64,000 bases of DNA from Kitasatospora papulosa (lineage in GTDB: Bacteria; Actinomycetota; Actinomycetes; Streptomycetales; Streptomycetaceae): positions 434,001 to 498,000 of the forward strand of contig NZ_JNYQ01000004.1 of the NCBI RefSeq assembly GCF_000717245.1, read 5' to 3'. Below the pieces are notes generated by a model. It worked only from the letters and a program-made list of their open reading frames with translations. It was not told where the DNA came from and did not search any database. The stretch's first letter is position 1; each line of letters begins with the position of its first letter. Below are positions 33,653 to 43,358 of the stretch, one piece after another. The translations under genes were made by a program, and so were the position numbers.

Positions 33653-35719
33653 TCAGCCCTCGCCGCTCAGGTCGATGGCGACGGTGCGCTCGGCGGGCGT
33701 CCTGCCGAGGAGGGCGCCCTGCATGGCCTGGGCCACGTCGGTCGAGCTGACCTGGTGCTTCGTACCGTCACCCTTGGTGATCATGATGCCGTCGAAGACG
33801 CCGTCGAGCAGGGTGTCGATCGCCTTCCTGTCGTAGACCGGGACCAGCTTGCCGTCGACCGGCTTCATGGACAGGATCTGCGGCAGGGACCGCGCGGGGC
33901 CGAAGTCGATCGACTTGCTCCCGGCCTGGACGGTGATCAGCCCGGACATCGCGGGCTCGGCGAACTCCTTCATCGCCCGGTCCAGTTCGGCCTTGGTGAT
34001 GGTGGGTTCGCTGGCCGCGACGGGCAGTTCGACGAGGGCCGGATCGCCGGTCTGGACCTGCGCGCGATAGGCATCGCGTACGGAGATCATCGACCGGTTG
34101 ACGTCCAGCGACTTGCCCGGCTTCCCGGGGACCGCAACGGCCTTGTTCGGCTCGAACTTGATCGTGCCGTCGTTGGAGGAACCCGCGGCACCCGCCAGAT
34201 CGGTCAGCGCGACGCCGAGCTTCTCCTCGTCGACCGGGATCACCGGGTCGGCGGAGCGCGCCCCGCCGAACAGGGACCCGATCACCGAGACCGGGTTGTA
34301 GTCGCTGCCCGCCGCGCCCCGGACGGTCTCCTGGCTGTCCAGGGTGAGACCGGCCTTGTCGGGGTCGAGCTTCTGCTCCTCGCCGTCCACGGACAGCCGC
34401 AGAGGGGTCTGGGCCCGCTTGCCGAGGGCGGCGTCGAGCTTGGCGACCGCCTCCTCCTTCGTGCCGCCGCCGATGTCGACACCGAGCACGGTGGTGCCCT
34501 TGGGGACCTCCGAGTGGTTCATCAGCAGACCGGCGCCGTAGGCCACGCCGAACAGCACGAGGACTCCCGCGCCCAGCAGGACCAGCTTGGAGCGGCCCTT
34601 CTTGGCGGGCGCCGCCTTGGGAGCGGGCCGGGAGGCGGGAGTGGGCGCCGCGGCACCCGCGCCCCCGGGCCGGCCGCCCATGGGGCCCTCGGGCGGCCGG
34701 ACGGCTCCGGGGCCGCCCGGGAAGACCGAGCGGGGCTCCGCCGGGATGACGGGGATGCCGCTGGTCAGCGTGTCGCCGGAGACGTGGCCACCGGAGCCGG
34801 GGCCCGGTGCGGGGGCCTGCGGCGTCAGGATGGCGGTGTCGTCCGACATCCGCGGAGGGACGCCGCCGGGGCCGGCCGGGCCGCTGGGAGCCGTCCGGCC
34901 GGGTGCGCCGGGAAGCCGGTCGAGGTCCGGTGTGAGCGACGAACTCCCGGTGACCGGGCCCGTGGTGGGTCCGGAGGGGCCGGGGCCGCCCTGCGGCCGC
35001 ACACCGGGGTTCGGCGTGCCGCGCGGGGGGCCGTCGAGGTCGTCGAGGGCGCTGCGCCCCGGTCGGGGCGCACCGTCCCGGTCGCCGGGCTGCTGCGGAC
35101 CGTCCGAGAAGTACGGCGAGTCCACGCGCGGCGGCGTCGGCCGGCCGGAACCGCCGGCCGGGCCGGAAGGACCGCCGGAGGAGGGTGCGCCGGGGCCCTG
35201 GCCGGGGCCTCCCGGAGCCGAGGCCGCGGGAGCCGCGCCCGCGCCGGGGGCCGGGGCGGGCGCCTTGCGCGGGGCGAACCAGTCGCTCCCGCTCTTCTCC
35301 TTGGCCGGCTTCCCGTCCGGGACCTCGGCCGCCGGGCCGCCGGGCCGCGCGTCCGGGCCGGGCTCGGGGGCCCCGCCGGACGACGGCGCGGGTGCGCCGG
35401 GCCTCGGGGTGCTGCCGGTCCGCTCGGAGGCGGGGCGCCCGCCCGACGCGTCCGTCTCACTCATCGGCGTACGCATGACGACAGGCGGGATCGGACGCGA
35501 GCCCGGGATGTTGATCCGGATACGCGTCGTCAGCGTCGTCTCGGTTCTGGGCTCCTCGGGCCGGGGCGGGTCCGCAGGCTCCGGAGTCTCCTCCGGGCCG
35601 TCCTGAGACGGGTGCAGCGACGGATACTGGCGTGATCCGTACGGCGGCGTACCCGACGGGTACGCGGCTCCTCCACGCCCCTGGGGCCCGGAGGACGAAC
35701 TGTCAGTTTCACGACTCAA
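33653..35719 (-). CDS. Membrane protein with PG_binding_4-like extracytoplasmic domain
   Basis: 688-aa protein. The first 320 or so residues are a Pro/Gly/Ser-rich, probably disordered cytoplasmic region. One membrane helix (KLVLLGAGVLVLFGVAYGAGLLM) follows, then an extracytoplasmic part with the start of a YoaR-type peptidoglycan-binding domain (GTTVLGVDIGGGTKEEAVAK) and further strand-rich sequence. The VanW domain commonly attached in this family is absent. TTG at 35719 follows GGGAGAA and is the only start with a binding site. Likely attached to the cell wall; the partner is unknown. Its upstream neighbour is the membrane gene coupled to mshB. Confidence 0.78.
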   Translation of the reverse strand: MSRETDSSSSGPQGRGGAAYPSGTPPYGSRQYPSLHPSQDGPEETPEPADPPRPEEPRTETTLTTRIRINIPGSRPIPPVVMRTPMSETDASGGRPASERTGSTPRPGAPAPSSGGAPEPGPDARPGGPAAEVPDGKPAKEKSGSDWFAPRKAPAPAPGAGAAPAASAPGGPGQGPGAPSSGGPSGPAGGSGRPTPPRVDSPYFSDGPQQPGDRDGAPRPGRSALDDLDGPPRGTPNPGVRPQGGPGPSGPTTGPVTGSSSLTPDLDRLPGAPGRTAPSGPAGPGGVPPRMSDDTAILTPQAPAPGPGSGGHVSGDTLTSGIPVIPAEPRSVFPGGPGAVRPPEGPMGGRPGGAGAAAPTPASRPAPKAAPAKKGRSKLVLLGAGVLVLFGVAYGAGLLMNHSEVPKGTTVLGVDIGGGTKEEAVAKLDAALGKRAQTPLRLSVDGEEQKLDPDKAGLTLDSQETVRGAAGSDYNPVSVIGSLFGGARSADPVIPVDEEKLGVALTDLAGAAGSSNDGTIKFEPNKAVAVPGKPGKSLDVNRSMISVRDAYRAQVQTGDPALVELPVAASEPTITKAELDRAMKEFAEPAMSGLITVQAGSKSIDFGPARSLPQILSMKPVDGKLVPVYDRKAIDTLLDGVFDGIMITKGDGTKHQVSSTDVAQAMQGALLGRTPAERTVAIDLSGEG

Positions 35720-35894
35720 AGCAGGTTCTCCCGATTGGCTCCGCCGCCCGTACTTCCCCCATGCCGCAGGCCAGGGGACGGCTCGGCGCGCGCACCACCA
35801 TACTGGCCGCCGCCGCAGGACTCTCCGCGTACGGGGAGAACAAGGATGCACCCGGCACCGCGCGGAGGGGCAATCCGGGGGCGGACATACCACA

Positions 35895-36356
35895 TCACGT
35901 GCCGGATCGACCGGGGTCGTTGGCCGAATACGGCAGCCGCGACATGGTGGCACAGATCACAGCCACGGCCATCCCTCCGAGCATGAAGAGAGCCAGGCCG
36001 ATCTCCTCCCCGAAGACGTAGTCGCCCTCGGGACGCCCGCCGAGCAGGACGATGACGGCGAGGAACCATCCCACCGCCGGCACCAGCGCGCCGAGCTGTG
36101 TCCGGGTCAGCACCCGGCCGCCGTGGAACAGTCCCGCCGACGCGGCCAGCGCGAGCAGCAACCCGCCCGGGAACAGGGCCGCCTGGACCAGGGTGCCGGC
36201 GAGTCCGACGGCCGCGCCGAGGACCGCGAGACCCACGTACAGGGGGATCCGCCGGGGGTTCGGGGGCGCCGCGAGACCGGACGGTTCGGGAATCCTGGGC
36301 GGCGCGTTGGTGCGCGGCGACTGCGACGAGGCGCGCTGCCTCTGCCTGTTGCTCAT
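35895..36356 (-). CDS. Small membrane protein coupled to mshB (DUF6113-like)
   Basis: 153-aa protein with a basic, Pro-rich N-terminus (about 35 residues) and four hydrophobic segments: [55 protein letters not shown] and [19 protein letters not shown]. The ATG overlaps the mshB stop (ATGA), which shows translational coupling. A homologue follows mshB in mycobacteria (Rv1171). Its role in mycothiol synthesis, if any, is not known. Confidence 0.82.
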   Translation of the reverse strand: MSNRQRQRASSQSPRTNAPPRIPEPSGLAAPPNPRRIPLYVGLAVLGAAVGLAGTLVQAALFPGGLLLALAASAGLFHGGRVLTRTQLGALVPAVGWFLAVIVLLGGRPEGDYVFGEEIGLALFMLGGMAVAVICATMSRLPYSANDPGRSGT

Positions 36357-37270
36357 GTCCGTGCTCCCGGTGCGAGGTCCGCGTCCTGCACACCCGCGAA
36401 GAGGTCGTGCTCCCGGGCACCGTCGTCCCCGCCGCGGACGCCTCGCACCAACTCGTAGTACTCCGTGGTGAACACGGGCTGGCCCAGGTCGTTCGAAAGA
36501 GCGAAGAACGGTCCGTCGACCGCGATCTGGGTGGCGTGCGCGCGCATGGCGGCCGTCTTCGCCGAGGCGTACGCCGAGCCGTCGATCTCCGTGGTGATCA
36601 CGTCGTCGTCCACGACTCCGGGCACGTCGTCGATCCGGGCGATGCCCGGGAACGCGTCGGGGGCGGTGTCCCGCAGCCGCGCGAAGCCCTCCTCGGCCAC
36701 CGAGCGGGGCACCCGGTTCCAGTAGACCTTGGCGACGGTGTGCGGGGCTCCGGCGCCGGCGTCGTACGCGGGATCGGCGGCCAGGTCCGCCGCGCGCATC
36801 GCGACGCGGTGCGCCTGGATGTGGTCGGGGTGGCCGTATCCGCCGTCCGGGTCGTACGTGACGAGTACCTGGGGGCGCAGGGAGCGGATCACTCCGACCA
36901 GGTGCCCGGCGGCCTCGTCGACGTCGGCGGCCCAGAAGGCACCGGGCCGGTGGTTCTGCTCGGTGCCCGTCATCCCGGAGTCGCGGAAGCGGCCGGGGCC
37001 GCCCAGGAAGCGGTGGTCCGTGACCCCGAGCGCCCGCATCGCGGCGGCGAGTTCGCCGGCGCGGTGGTCGCCCAGGCCGCCCTCGCGGTCCGCGGCGAGA
37101 TGCGCGAGGTCCGGCGGGATGACCTCGCCCTCCTCGCCGAGGGTGCACGTCACCAGGGCGACGTGCGCGCCCTCGGCCGCGTACCTGGCCATGGTGGCGC
37201 CGTTGTTGATCGACTCGTCGTCGGGGTGCGCGTGCACCAGGAGCAGACGGCGGGCGGGAAGGTCCTTCAT
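36353..37270 (-). CDS. mshB: GlcNAc-inositol deacetylase of mycothiol synthesis
   Basis: 305-aa zinc deacetylase that converts GlcNAc-Ins to GlcN-Ins, the second committed step of mycothiol, the main thiol of actinobacteria. The metal site [15 protein letters not shown] contains the HPDD motif (His15, Asp17, Asp18), and [13 protein letters not shown] gives the third ligand. Length and sequence fit MshB rather than Mca: it lacks the longer Mca motifs. ATG at 37270 follows the AGGGTGGTCCC region. Coupled to the small membrane gene downstream. Confidence 0.93.
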   Translation of the reverse strand: MKDLPARRLLLVHAHPDDESINNGATMARYAAEGAHVALVTCTLGEEGEVIPPDLAHLAADREGGLGDHRAGELAAAMRALGVTDHRFLGGPGRFRDSGMTGTEQNHRPGAFWAADVDEAAGHLVGVIRSLRPQVLVTYDPDGGYGHPDHIQAHRVAMRAADLAADPAYDAGAGAPHTVAKVYWNRVPRSVAEEGFARLRDTAPDAFPGIARIDDVPGVVDDDVITTEIDGSAYASAKTAAMRAHATQIAVDGPFFALSNDLGQPVFTTEYYELVRGVRGGDDGAREHDLFAGVQDADLAPGART

Positions 37271-37307
37271 GGGACCACCCTACGAGCAGGCCGCTCCACC
37301 GGCCGAA

Positions 37308-37327
37308 CGCCCCGCGGTGCCGGGGCG
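37308..37327 (-). terminator. Short hairpin after the 64-aa membrane protein gene
   Basis: CGCCCCG (37308-37314) pairs with CGGGGCG (37321-37327) around CGGTGC, 18 bases after the stop on the minus strand. Short stem, hence tentative. Confidence 0.45.
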
Positions 37328-37344
37328 CCCGGCGGCGCACCCGA

Positions 37345-37539
37345 TCAGAACTTGATCCCCCCGATCATGCCTGCCACGTTCGACGTCACCTCCGAGATGG
37401 TCGGGGCGATCGACGAGCTCGCGAGGTAGAACCCCAGCAACATGCAGACCACCGCGTGTCCGCCCTTGAGTCCGGATTTCCGGATCAGCAGGAAGACGAC
37501 GATCGCCAGCAGCACCACCGCCGAAATCGAGAGTGCCAC
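37345..37539 (-). CDS. 64-aa conserved membrane microprotein
   Basis: 64-aa protein with two hydrophobic stretches, ISAVVLLAIVVFLLIRKSG and GHAVVCMLLGFYLASSSIAP, separated by a basic turn, and a C-terminal helix (SEVTSNVAGMIGGIKF). GTG at 37539 has an excellent GGAGGTGA 6 nt upstream. The same microprotein appears, from memory, in many Streptomyces genomes next to mshB or the S9 peptidase. Inner-membrane protein of unknown role; divergent from the S9 peptidase. Confidence 0.78.
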   Translation of the reverse strand: MALSISAVVLLAIVVFLLIRKSGLKGGHAVVCMLLGFYLASSSIAPTISEVTSNVAGMIGGIKF

Positions 37540-37705
37540 GGCGGTTCACCTCCATCAGTACGGTCGGGACGGGCAGCACACATGGAGCCAGCAGGTTCAT
37601 ACCCACCGAGCGCTACGGATCATAACTATCCGTGCCGACGCATTGATCGGGGCACAGCAGCACGAGGGGCGCACGGACCGCCCGGGGCGGACTAGGTTCG
37701 GAGCC

Positions 37706-39832
37706 ATGACCTCGAAGAAGCTGTCTTTTCCCCTCCAGCACGCCCGGACCCAGAGGTTCACTCTCGGCGCACCTCGGGCCTTCACCGTCTCACCGGATGG
37801 GACGCGGGTGATCTTCCTCAGGTCGGCCTCGGGCTCCGACCGGACCAACCGCCTCCTGGTGCTGGACACCGGGACGGGTGAGGAGCGCGTGGCCGCCGAC
37901 CCGGCCGCCCTGCTGGGCGGTTCCGCGGAGGCGCTGTCGCCGCAGGAGAGGGCGCGCCGGGAGCGGGTCAGGGAGGGTTCGGCGGGCATCGTGGGCTACG
38001 CGGTGGACGACGCCGCGGAGTTGGCGGCCTTCGCGCTCTCCGGCAGGGCGTACGTCGCCGAGTTGAGGGCCGGCACGGCACGCGCCCTGCCGGTGCCCGG
38101 TCCGGTGATCGACCCGCGCCCCTCGCCCGACGGGCGGCACGTCGCCTACGTCTCGCGGGGCGCGCTGCGGGTCGTGGGGGCGGAGGGCGACGGCGACCGG
38201 GCGGTCGCGGAGCCCGAGGACGCCCACGTCTCCTACGGCGTCGCGGAGTTCCTCGCGGCGGAGGAGATGAGCCGCTACCGGGGTTTCTGGTGGTCGCCGG
38301 ACTCGGACCGCCTGCTGGTCGCCCGCGTCGACGACAGCGCCGTACAGCGGTGGTGGATCGCCGATCCCGCGCACCCCGGGAACCGGCCCGCCGAGGTGGG
38401 CTACCCGGCGGCGGGGACGGCCAACGCCGAGGTGAGGCTCTTCGTGACGGATCTGGAGGGGGCCCGCACCGAGGTGGTCTGGGACCGGTCCCGCTTCCCC
38501 TACCTGGCGCGGGTGCACTGGTCGTCGAACGGCGCCCCGCTGCTCCTGGTCCAGGCCCGGGACCAGCGCAGCCAGCTGTATCTGGCCGTCGACACGGAGA
38601 GCGGGGCGACCCGCACGGTGCATGTCGACGAGGACGAGATCTGGCTCGATCTTTTCGCCGGGGTTCCCGCCTGGGCCCCCGACGGGCGGCTCGTGCGCAT
38701 CGCCGACGAGGGGGGCGCGCGGGTGCTCTCGGTCGGTGACCGCCCGCTGACCGGCGGCCAGCTGCACGTCCAGGCGGTGCTGGACATCGGCGGGTCGGAC
38801 ATCCTGGTGCAGGCGACCGCGGGCGAGGACGCTGCGGACCCGGAGACCGGGCAGAGCCATGTGTACCGGGTCAACGAGCTGGGCGTGGAGCGCGTCAGCG
38901 AGGGCGTCGGGGTGCACTCCGCGGTGCGCGCGGGAGGTGTGACGGTCCTGGTGTCGGCCTCCCCGGACCACCCGGGGACGGCTGTCGGCGTGCTGCGGGA
39001 CGGCGTGCGGATCGCCTCCGTGGCGAATCTCGCCCAGGAGCCGGTCCTGACCGCGAAGGTCCGTCTGACGGAGGGGGGCGCACGGCGGATCCCGTGCGCC
39101 GTGCTGCTCCCCACCGGCTACAAGGAATCAGACGGTCCGCTTCCGGTGCTGATGGACCCCTACGGCGGCCCGCACGGCCGCAGGGTGGTGGCCGCCCACA
39201 ATCCGCACCTCACGTCCCAGTGGTTCGCGGACCACGGTTTCGCCGTGATCGTCGCCGACGGCCGGGGGGCGCCGGGGCGTTCGCCCGGCTGGGAGAAGGC
39301 GGTGCGGGACGACCTGACCCTCACCCTCGACGACCAGGTCGAGGCACTGCACGCCCTGGCCGGACGGTTCCCGCTGGACCTGTCGAAGGTGGCGATGCGC
39401 GGCTGGTCCTACGGCGGCTACCTCTCGGCGCTCGCGGTGCTGCGGCGTCCGGACGTCTTCCACGCGGCCGTCGTCGGCGCCCCGGTGACGGACTGGCGGC
39501 TCTACGACACCCACTACACCGAGCGCTATCTCGGGGATCCCGCGGAGCAGCCCGAGGTGTACGCGCGCAACTCCGTGGTGACCGACGAGGGGCTCTCCGA
39601 GCCGGCCGGCACCGTGCGGCCGATGATGATCGTCCACGGGATGGCCGACGACAACGTGGTGGTCGCCCACGCGCTGCGGCTCTCCTCCGCGCTGCTGTCC
39701 GCCGGGCGGCCGCACGAGGTGCTGCCGCTGAGCGGGGTCACGCACATGACCCCGCAGGAGCAGGTCGCGGAGAACCTGCTGCTGCTCCAGGTGGACTTCC
39801 TCCGCCGGTCCCTGGGGCTGTCCCGGCCGTGA
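37706..39832 (+). CDS. S9 family prolyl oligopeptidase / dipeptidyl peptidase IV-like
   Basis: 708-aa serine peptidase with an N-terminal beta-propeller of DPPIV type (repeated strands, for example GFWWSPDSDRLLVARVD) and a C-terminal alpha/beta hydrolase. The catalytic Ser lies in MRGWSYGGYLS, the Asp in MADDNVVVAH and the His in GVTHMTPQ. No signal peptide, so cytoplasmic. Probably cleaves X-Pro or similar dipeptides from peptides, which fits the peptide importers nearby. ATG at 37706. Confidence 0.88.
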   Translation: MTSKKLSFPLQHARTQRFTLGAPRAFTVSPDGTRVIFLRSASGSDRTNRLLVLDTGTGEERVAADPAALLGGSAEALSPQERARRERVREGSAGIVGYAVDDAAELAAFALSGRAYVAELRAGTARALPVPGPVIDPRPSPDGRHVAYVSRGALRVVGAEGDGDRAVAEPEDAHVSYGVAEFLAAEEMSRYRGFWWSPDSDRLLVARVDDSAVQRWWIADPAHPGNRPAEVGYPAAGTANAEVRLFVTDLEGARTEVVWDRSRFPYLARVHWSSNGAPLLLVQARDQRSQLYLAVDTESGATRTVHVDEDEIWLDLFAGVPAWAPDGRLVRIADEGGARVLSVGDRPLTGGQLHVQAVLDIGGSDILVQATAGEDAADPETGQSHVYRVNELGVERVSEGVGVHSAVRAGGVTVLVSASPDHPGTAVGVLRDGVRIASVANLAQEPVLTAKVRLTEGGARRIPCAVLLPTGYKESDGPLPVLMDPYGGPHGRRVVAAHNPHLTSQWFADHGFAVIVADGRGAPGRSPGWEKAVRDDLTLTLDDQVEALHALAGRFPLDLSKVAMRGWSYGGYLSALAVLRRPDVFHAAVVGAPVTDWRLYDTHYTERYLGDPAEQPEVYARNSVVTDEGLSEPAGTVRPMMIVHGMADDNVVVAHALRLSSALLSAGRPHEVLPLSGVTHMTPQEQVAENLLLLQVDFLRRSLGLSRP

Positions 39833-39859
39833 CTCCTCCCGTGCGGAGCGCCCGGGGCC

Positions 39860-40948
39860 TCACCAGCCGGGCGGCGGGGACGCGGGCGGCGGCGGGGGAC
39901 CGGATCCGCCGCCGCTCTGCGGGTATCCGTACCCGGGGGCGCCGGCCCCCGGGTAGCCGTATCCCGGGGTCGCGCCCCGCGGGTGCCCGTAGGCCTCGGC
40001 CTGCGGGTGCCCGTGGCCGCCGTACCCCTGGTCCGGTCCGCCGGCGCTCTCCAACCCCCGGGGCGCCAGGACCAGCAGGGCCGTCGCCCCCGCGAAGGCG
40101 AGCAGCAACGAGGTGAGCATGCCGAGCTGCTGCTCGGTCTCCGCCTCACCGAAGTGTTCCAGCCACCCGTTGTGGACGGTCCGGGCGATCCCGCAGACGC
40201 CGGAGACCAGCAGGAATCCGGCAGCGGTCATACCGAGCGGGCGGGAGTGGACGGCGCGGAAGAGGGCGGTCCACGCCACCACCAGGCAGATCACCCCGAG
40301 CGCCACGCTGCTCCAGCCCGGCGGGGCGGCGATCAGCCCGAGTGTCAGCGCTTCTCCGCCGATGTACCAGGCGGGATAGACCTCGTCGGGCAGCGTGAAG
40401 AGCTGGCGGATCTCCCAGGCGATCAGCACCGCGCCCGACGCCCCGAGCACCAGGAAGGCCGTGACGCCCGCGCCCCGTCCGGGCCGGGTGGGCGGTCGCT
40501 CGTACATGTCCTCGGGCCGCCTGCGGCCGGCGGCGCCGGTGACGACGAGCGCGAGGCCGGCGGCGAGGGTCACGAAGGTGCCGACGAGCGCGCGCGTCCG
40601 CAGGTCGTCGCCGAACCGGTCGCCCGTCCAGGACGAACCGATGATCCAGAGGCCGGGCAGCCGCAGGACGAGGGTGACGAGTCCGGTGACGACCAGTGCG
40701 GACGCCGCCACCGAGGAGCGCAGCGCGGCGAGGAGGGCGAGGACGTACACGACGAGCAGCACCGGGTCGGCCTGCAGCGTGGCGGGCAGCTTCCTCGGCC
40801 ACCCGTCGGTGTAGCCCGCCCAGTAGCGCAGCAGGGTGGACGCATCTCCGACGGCGCGGAGGTCCCGCACGATCCAGGCGGCGACAAGGGCCGCGAGCAC
40901 GGCGCACAGCACCGCTCCGGTGATTCTGGCTCCCCGTGTGAGTATCAC
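39860..40948 (-). CDS. Polytopic membrane protein with Gly/Tyr/Pro-rich tail
   Basis: About 362 aa with at least eight hydrophobic segments (ITGAVLCAVLAALVAAWIV, LLVVYVLALLAAL, SALVVTGLVTLVLRLPGLW, LVGTFVTLAAGLALVVTGA and others) and a disordered C-terminal tail of YGHP, GYGYP and GYGYPQ repeats. No family is recognised. GTG at 40948 is chosen for its GGAG spacing; a TTG at 40984 is an alternative. Downstream of the second peptide-transporter operon but separated from it by a strong hairpin, so not part of it. Function unknown. Confidence 0.68.
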   Translation of the reverse strand: MILTRGARITGAVLCAVLAALVAAWIVRDLRAVGDASTLLRYWAGYTDGWPRKLPATLQADPVLLVVYVLALLAALRSSVAASALVVTGLVTLVLRLPGLWIIGSSWTGDRFGDDLRTRALVGTFVTLAAGLALVVTGAAGRRRPEDMYERPPTRPGRGAGVTAFLVLGASGAVLIAWEIRQLFTLPDEVYPAWYIGGEALTLGLIAAPPGWSSVALGVICLVVAWTALFRAVHSRPLGMTAAGFLLVSGVCGIARTVHNGWLEHFGEAETEQQLGMLTSLLLAFAGATALLVLAPRGLESAGGPDQGYGGHGHPQAEAYGHPRGATPGYGYPGAGAPGYGYPQSGGGSGPPPPPASPPPGW

Positions 40949-41014
40949 CTCAGCGATACTCCACCGCGGTCCGCCGATGGACAAGGGGACCTCGGGGGAA
41001 GCGCCGGAACGGGT

Positions 41015-41052
41015 AACCGGCCGGGGCGACGTGATGAACGCCCCGGCCGGTT
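41015..41052 (-). terminator. Terminator of peptide-transporter operon 2
   Basis: AACCGGCCGGGGCG (41015-41028) is exactly complementary to CGCCCCGGCCGGTT (41039-41052), 10-nt loop, about 100 bases past the last ATPase gene. Confidence 0.8.
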
Positions 41053-41151
41053 CACGGCACCCGCACGGCCGTACGTTCTCCATGGTGGAGTGTTCGTATA
41101 TCGGTGCGACGACGGTCGAGTTGCCTCCGTGTTAACGGAACCGATGCCCGT

Positions 41152-42378
41152 TCACCGTCCCTCTCCGCCACCCTCGTCCGTGCCCCCGGAGCCCGGGGTG
41201 TCCTCGTCCGGGGGGTGCGGCTGCGCTTCCCCGGCGGCCCCGGGCCCCTCCCTCCGCTCCTCCGGCGGCACCACCCGCTTCTCCTCGGCGAAGTGGCACG
41301 CCGAGTCGTGCCGGGCCGGAGTACCCGAGTCGCGGAAGACCGCCGGCACCGCCAGCAGCGGCACCTCCCGCTCGCATCGCTCCTGCGCCTTCCAGCACCG
41401 GGTGCGGAAGCGGCAGCCGGACGGGATGTTCGCCGGGGAGGGCACGTCGCCGTGCAGGATGATCCGTTCGCGGTGCTCACGGGCCGACGGGTCCGGCACC
41501 GGGACGGCCGACAGCAGCGCCTGGGTGTAGGGGTGCGTCGGGTGGTCGTAGATCTCCTCGTCCGTGCCCACCTCGACGATCCGTCCCAGGTACATGACCC
41601 CGACCCGGTCCGAGATGTGCCGGACGATCGACAGGTCGTGCGCGATGAACACGAAACTCAGGCTGAATTCGGCCTGCAGCCGGTCCAGCAGGTTGACGAC
41701 CTGCGCCTGCACCGACACGTCGAGCGCGGAGACCGGCTCGTCGGCGACGATGATCTCCGGGTTGAGCGCGAGACCGCGGGCGATCCCGATGCGCTGGCGC
41801 TGCCCGCCGGAGAACTGGTGCGGGTACCGGTTGATGTACTCGGGGTTCAGGCCCACGACGTCGAGCAGGTCCTGAACCTTCTGCCGGCGGCTCCCCTTGG
41901 GCGCCACCTCGGGGTGGATCTCGTACGGTTCCCCGATGATGTCGCCGACCGTCATGCGCGGGTTCAGCGAGGTGTACGGGTCCTGGAAGACCATCTGGAT
42001 GTTGCGGCGCACGGCCTTCAGCGCACGGCCGGACAGCTTGGTGACGTCCTCGCCCTTGTACCGGATCACTCCCCCGGTCGGCGGCTCCAGATGGACCAGC
42101 ATCTTCGCCACGGTCGACTTCCCGCAGCCGGACTCCCCCACGATGCCGAGCGTCTCGCCCGCCGCGAGGTCGAAGTCCACACCGTCGACGGCCCTGACCG
42201 CGCCGATCTGCTTCTTGAAGAGGATGCCCCGGGTCAGCGGGTAGTGCTTGACCAGGCCCCGCACCTCCAGGATCGGGTCCCCCTCGGCGTACGGCCGCGT
42301 ACGGTCCGCCTCCCGCGCCCCGGTGAGCAGCGTGGAGCCGCCCGAGAGCCCTTCGCGTCCCGCGTCATCAGCGTGCAT
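41152..42378 (-). CDS. Oligopeptide ABC transporter ATPase (OppF/DppF type), operon 2
   Basis: 408-aa cytoplasmic ATPase that powers peptide import with its partner gene product. Walker [11 protein letters not shown]-loop [10 protein letters not shown], signature FSGGQRQR and Walker [12 protein letters not shown] are intact. The C-terminal peptide-transport region has [16 protein letters not shown]. It overlaps the preceding ATPase by 11 bp. The C-terminal 30 residues are Pro/Glu/Gly-rich, longer than in the copy in operon 1. Fifth and last gene of its operon. Confidence 0.92.
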   Translation of the reverse strand: MHADDAGREGLSGGSTLLTGAREADRTRPYAEGDPILEVRGLVKHYPLTRGILFKKQIGAVRAVDGVDFDLAAGETLGIVGESGCGKSTVAKMLVHLEPPTGGVIRYKGEDVTKLSGRALKAVRRNIQMVFQDPYTSLNPRMTVGDIIGEPYEIHPEVAPKGSRRQKVQDLLDVVGLNPEYINRYPHQFSGGQRQRIGIARGLALNPEIIVADEPVSALDVSVQAQVVNLLDRLQAEFSLSFVFIAHDLSIVRHISDRVGVMYLGRIVEVGTDEEIYDHPTHPYTQALLSAVPVPDPSAREHRERIILHGDVPSPANIPSGCRFRTRCWKAQERCEREVPLLAVPAVFRDSGTPARHDSACHFAEEKRVVPPEERREGPGAAGEAQPHPPDEDTPGSGGTDEGGGEGR

Positions 42379-43345
42379 CGAGCGTCTCCTTCCAGAAGTG
42401 GCAGGCGCTCCGTCGTTCCTCGTCCACGGTGTAGAGCGGCGGGACGTCCGTACGGCACACGGCCTGGGCCATGGGGCAGCGCGGGTGGAAGGCGCAGCCG
42501 GGCGGGATGTGCAGCAGGTTGGGCGGCAGGCCCTTGATCGCGTAGAGCTCCTGGCCCTTCTGGTCCAGGCGCGGGATCGAGCGCAGCAGGCCCTTGGTGT
42601 ACGGGTGGGCGGGAGCCTGGTAGATCTCGTGGACGGGCGAGGTCTCGACGATCCGGCCGGCGTACATGACCGCGATCTTGTCGGCGACGTCGGCGACCAC
42701 GCCGAGGTCGTGCGTGATCAGGATGAGCCCCATGTTGAGCTCGCGCTGGAGCTCCGCGAGCAGGTCCATGACCTGGGCCTGGACGGTCACGTCGAGGGCG
42801 GTGGTGGGCTCGTCGGCGATGATGAGCGAGGGTTCGAGCGCCATCGCCATGGCGATCATGATGCGCTGGCGCATACCGCCGGAGAACTGGTGCGGGAAGT
42901 CGCCGACGCGTTCCCGGGCCGCCGGGATGCGGACCCGGTCCATGAGTTCGATGGCCTTGGCCCGGGCGTCCCCGCGGGACATCCCGCGGTGCACGACGAA
43001 CATCTCGCCGAGCTGCTGCCCCACGCTGAGCACCGGGTTCAGCGAGGAGAGCGCGTCCTGGAAGATCATGGCCATCTCCTGGCCGCGGATCCGCCGGCGT
43101 TCGTCGGCCTTGAGCTTCAGCAGATCGCGGTCCTTGAAGAGGATCTCGCCCCCGCTGATCCGGCCGGGCGGCATGTCGAGGATGCCCATGACCGCCTGGG
43201 CGGTGACGGACTTGCCCGAGCCGGACTCTCCGAGGACGGCGAGGGTCTCGCCCTCGGCGACCGAGTAGTTGACCCCGTTGACGGCCTTGGCCACACCGTC
43301 CCGGGTGTGGAACTCCACGTGCAGATCGCGCACTTCGAGCAACAT
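42368..43345 (-). CDS. Oligopeptide ABC transporter ATPase (OppD/DppD type), operon 2
   Basis: 325-aa ATPase subunit. Walker [20 protein letters not shown], signature FSGGMRQR and [12 protein letters not shown] are intact; the C-terminal Cys-rich [15 protein letters not shown] is the region that in related transporters carries an iron-sulfur site. Fourth gene of the operon, followed by an 11-bp overlap with the OppF-type gene, which gives the usual heterodimer of ATPases. Confidence 0.92.
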   Translation of the reverse strand: MLLEVRDLHVEFHTRDGVAKAVNGVNYSVAEGETLAVLGESGSGKSVTAQAVMGILDMPPGRISGGEILFKDRDLLKLKADERRRIRGQEMAMIFQDALSSLNPVLSVGQQLGEMFVVHRGMSRGDARAKAIELMDRVRIPAARERVGDFPHQFSGGMRQRIMIAMAMALEPSLIIADEPTTALDVTVQAQVMDLLAELQRELNMGLILITHDLGVVADVADKIAVMYAGRIVETSPVHEIYQAPAHPYTKGLLRSIPRLDQKGQELYAIKGLPPNLLHIPPGCAFHPRCPMAQAVCRTDVPPLYTVDEERRSACHFWKETLDAR

Positions 43346-43358
43346 GGCGGCGGACTCC

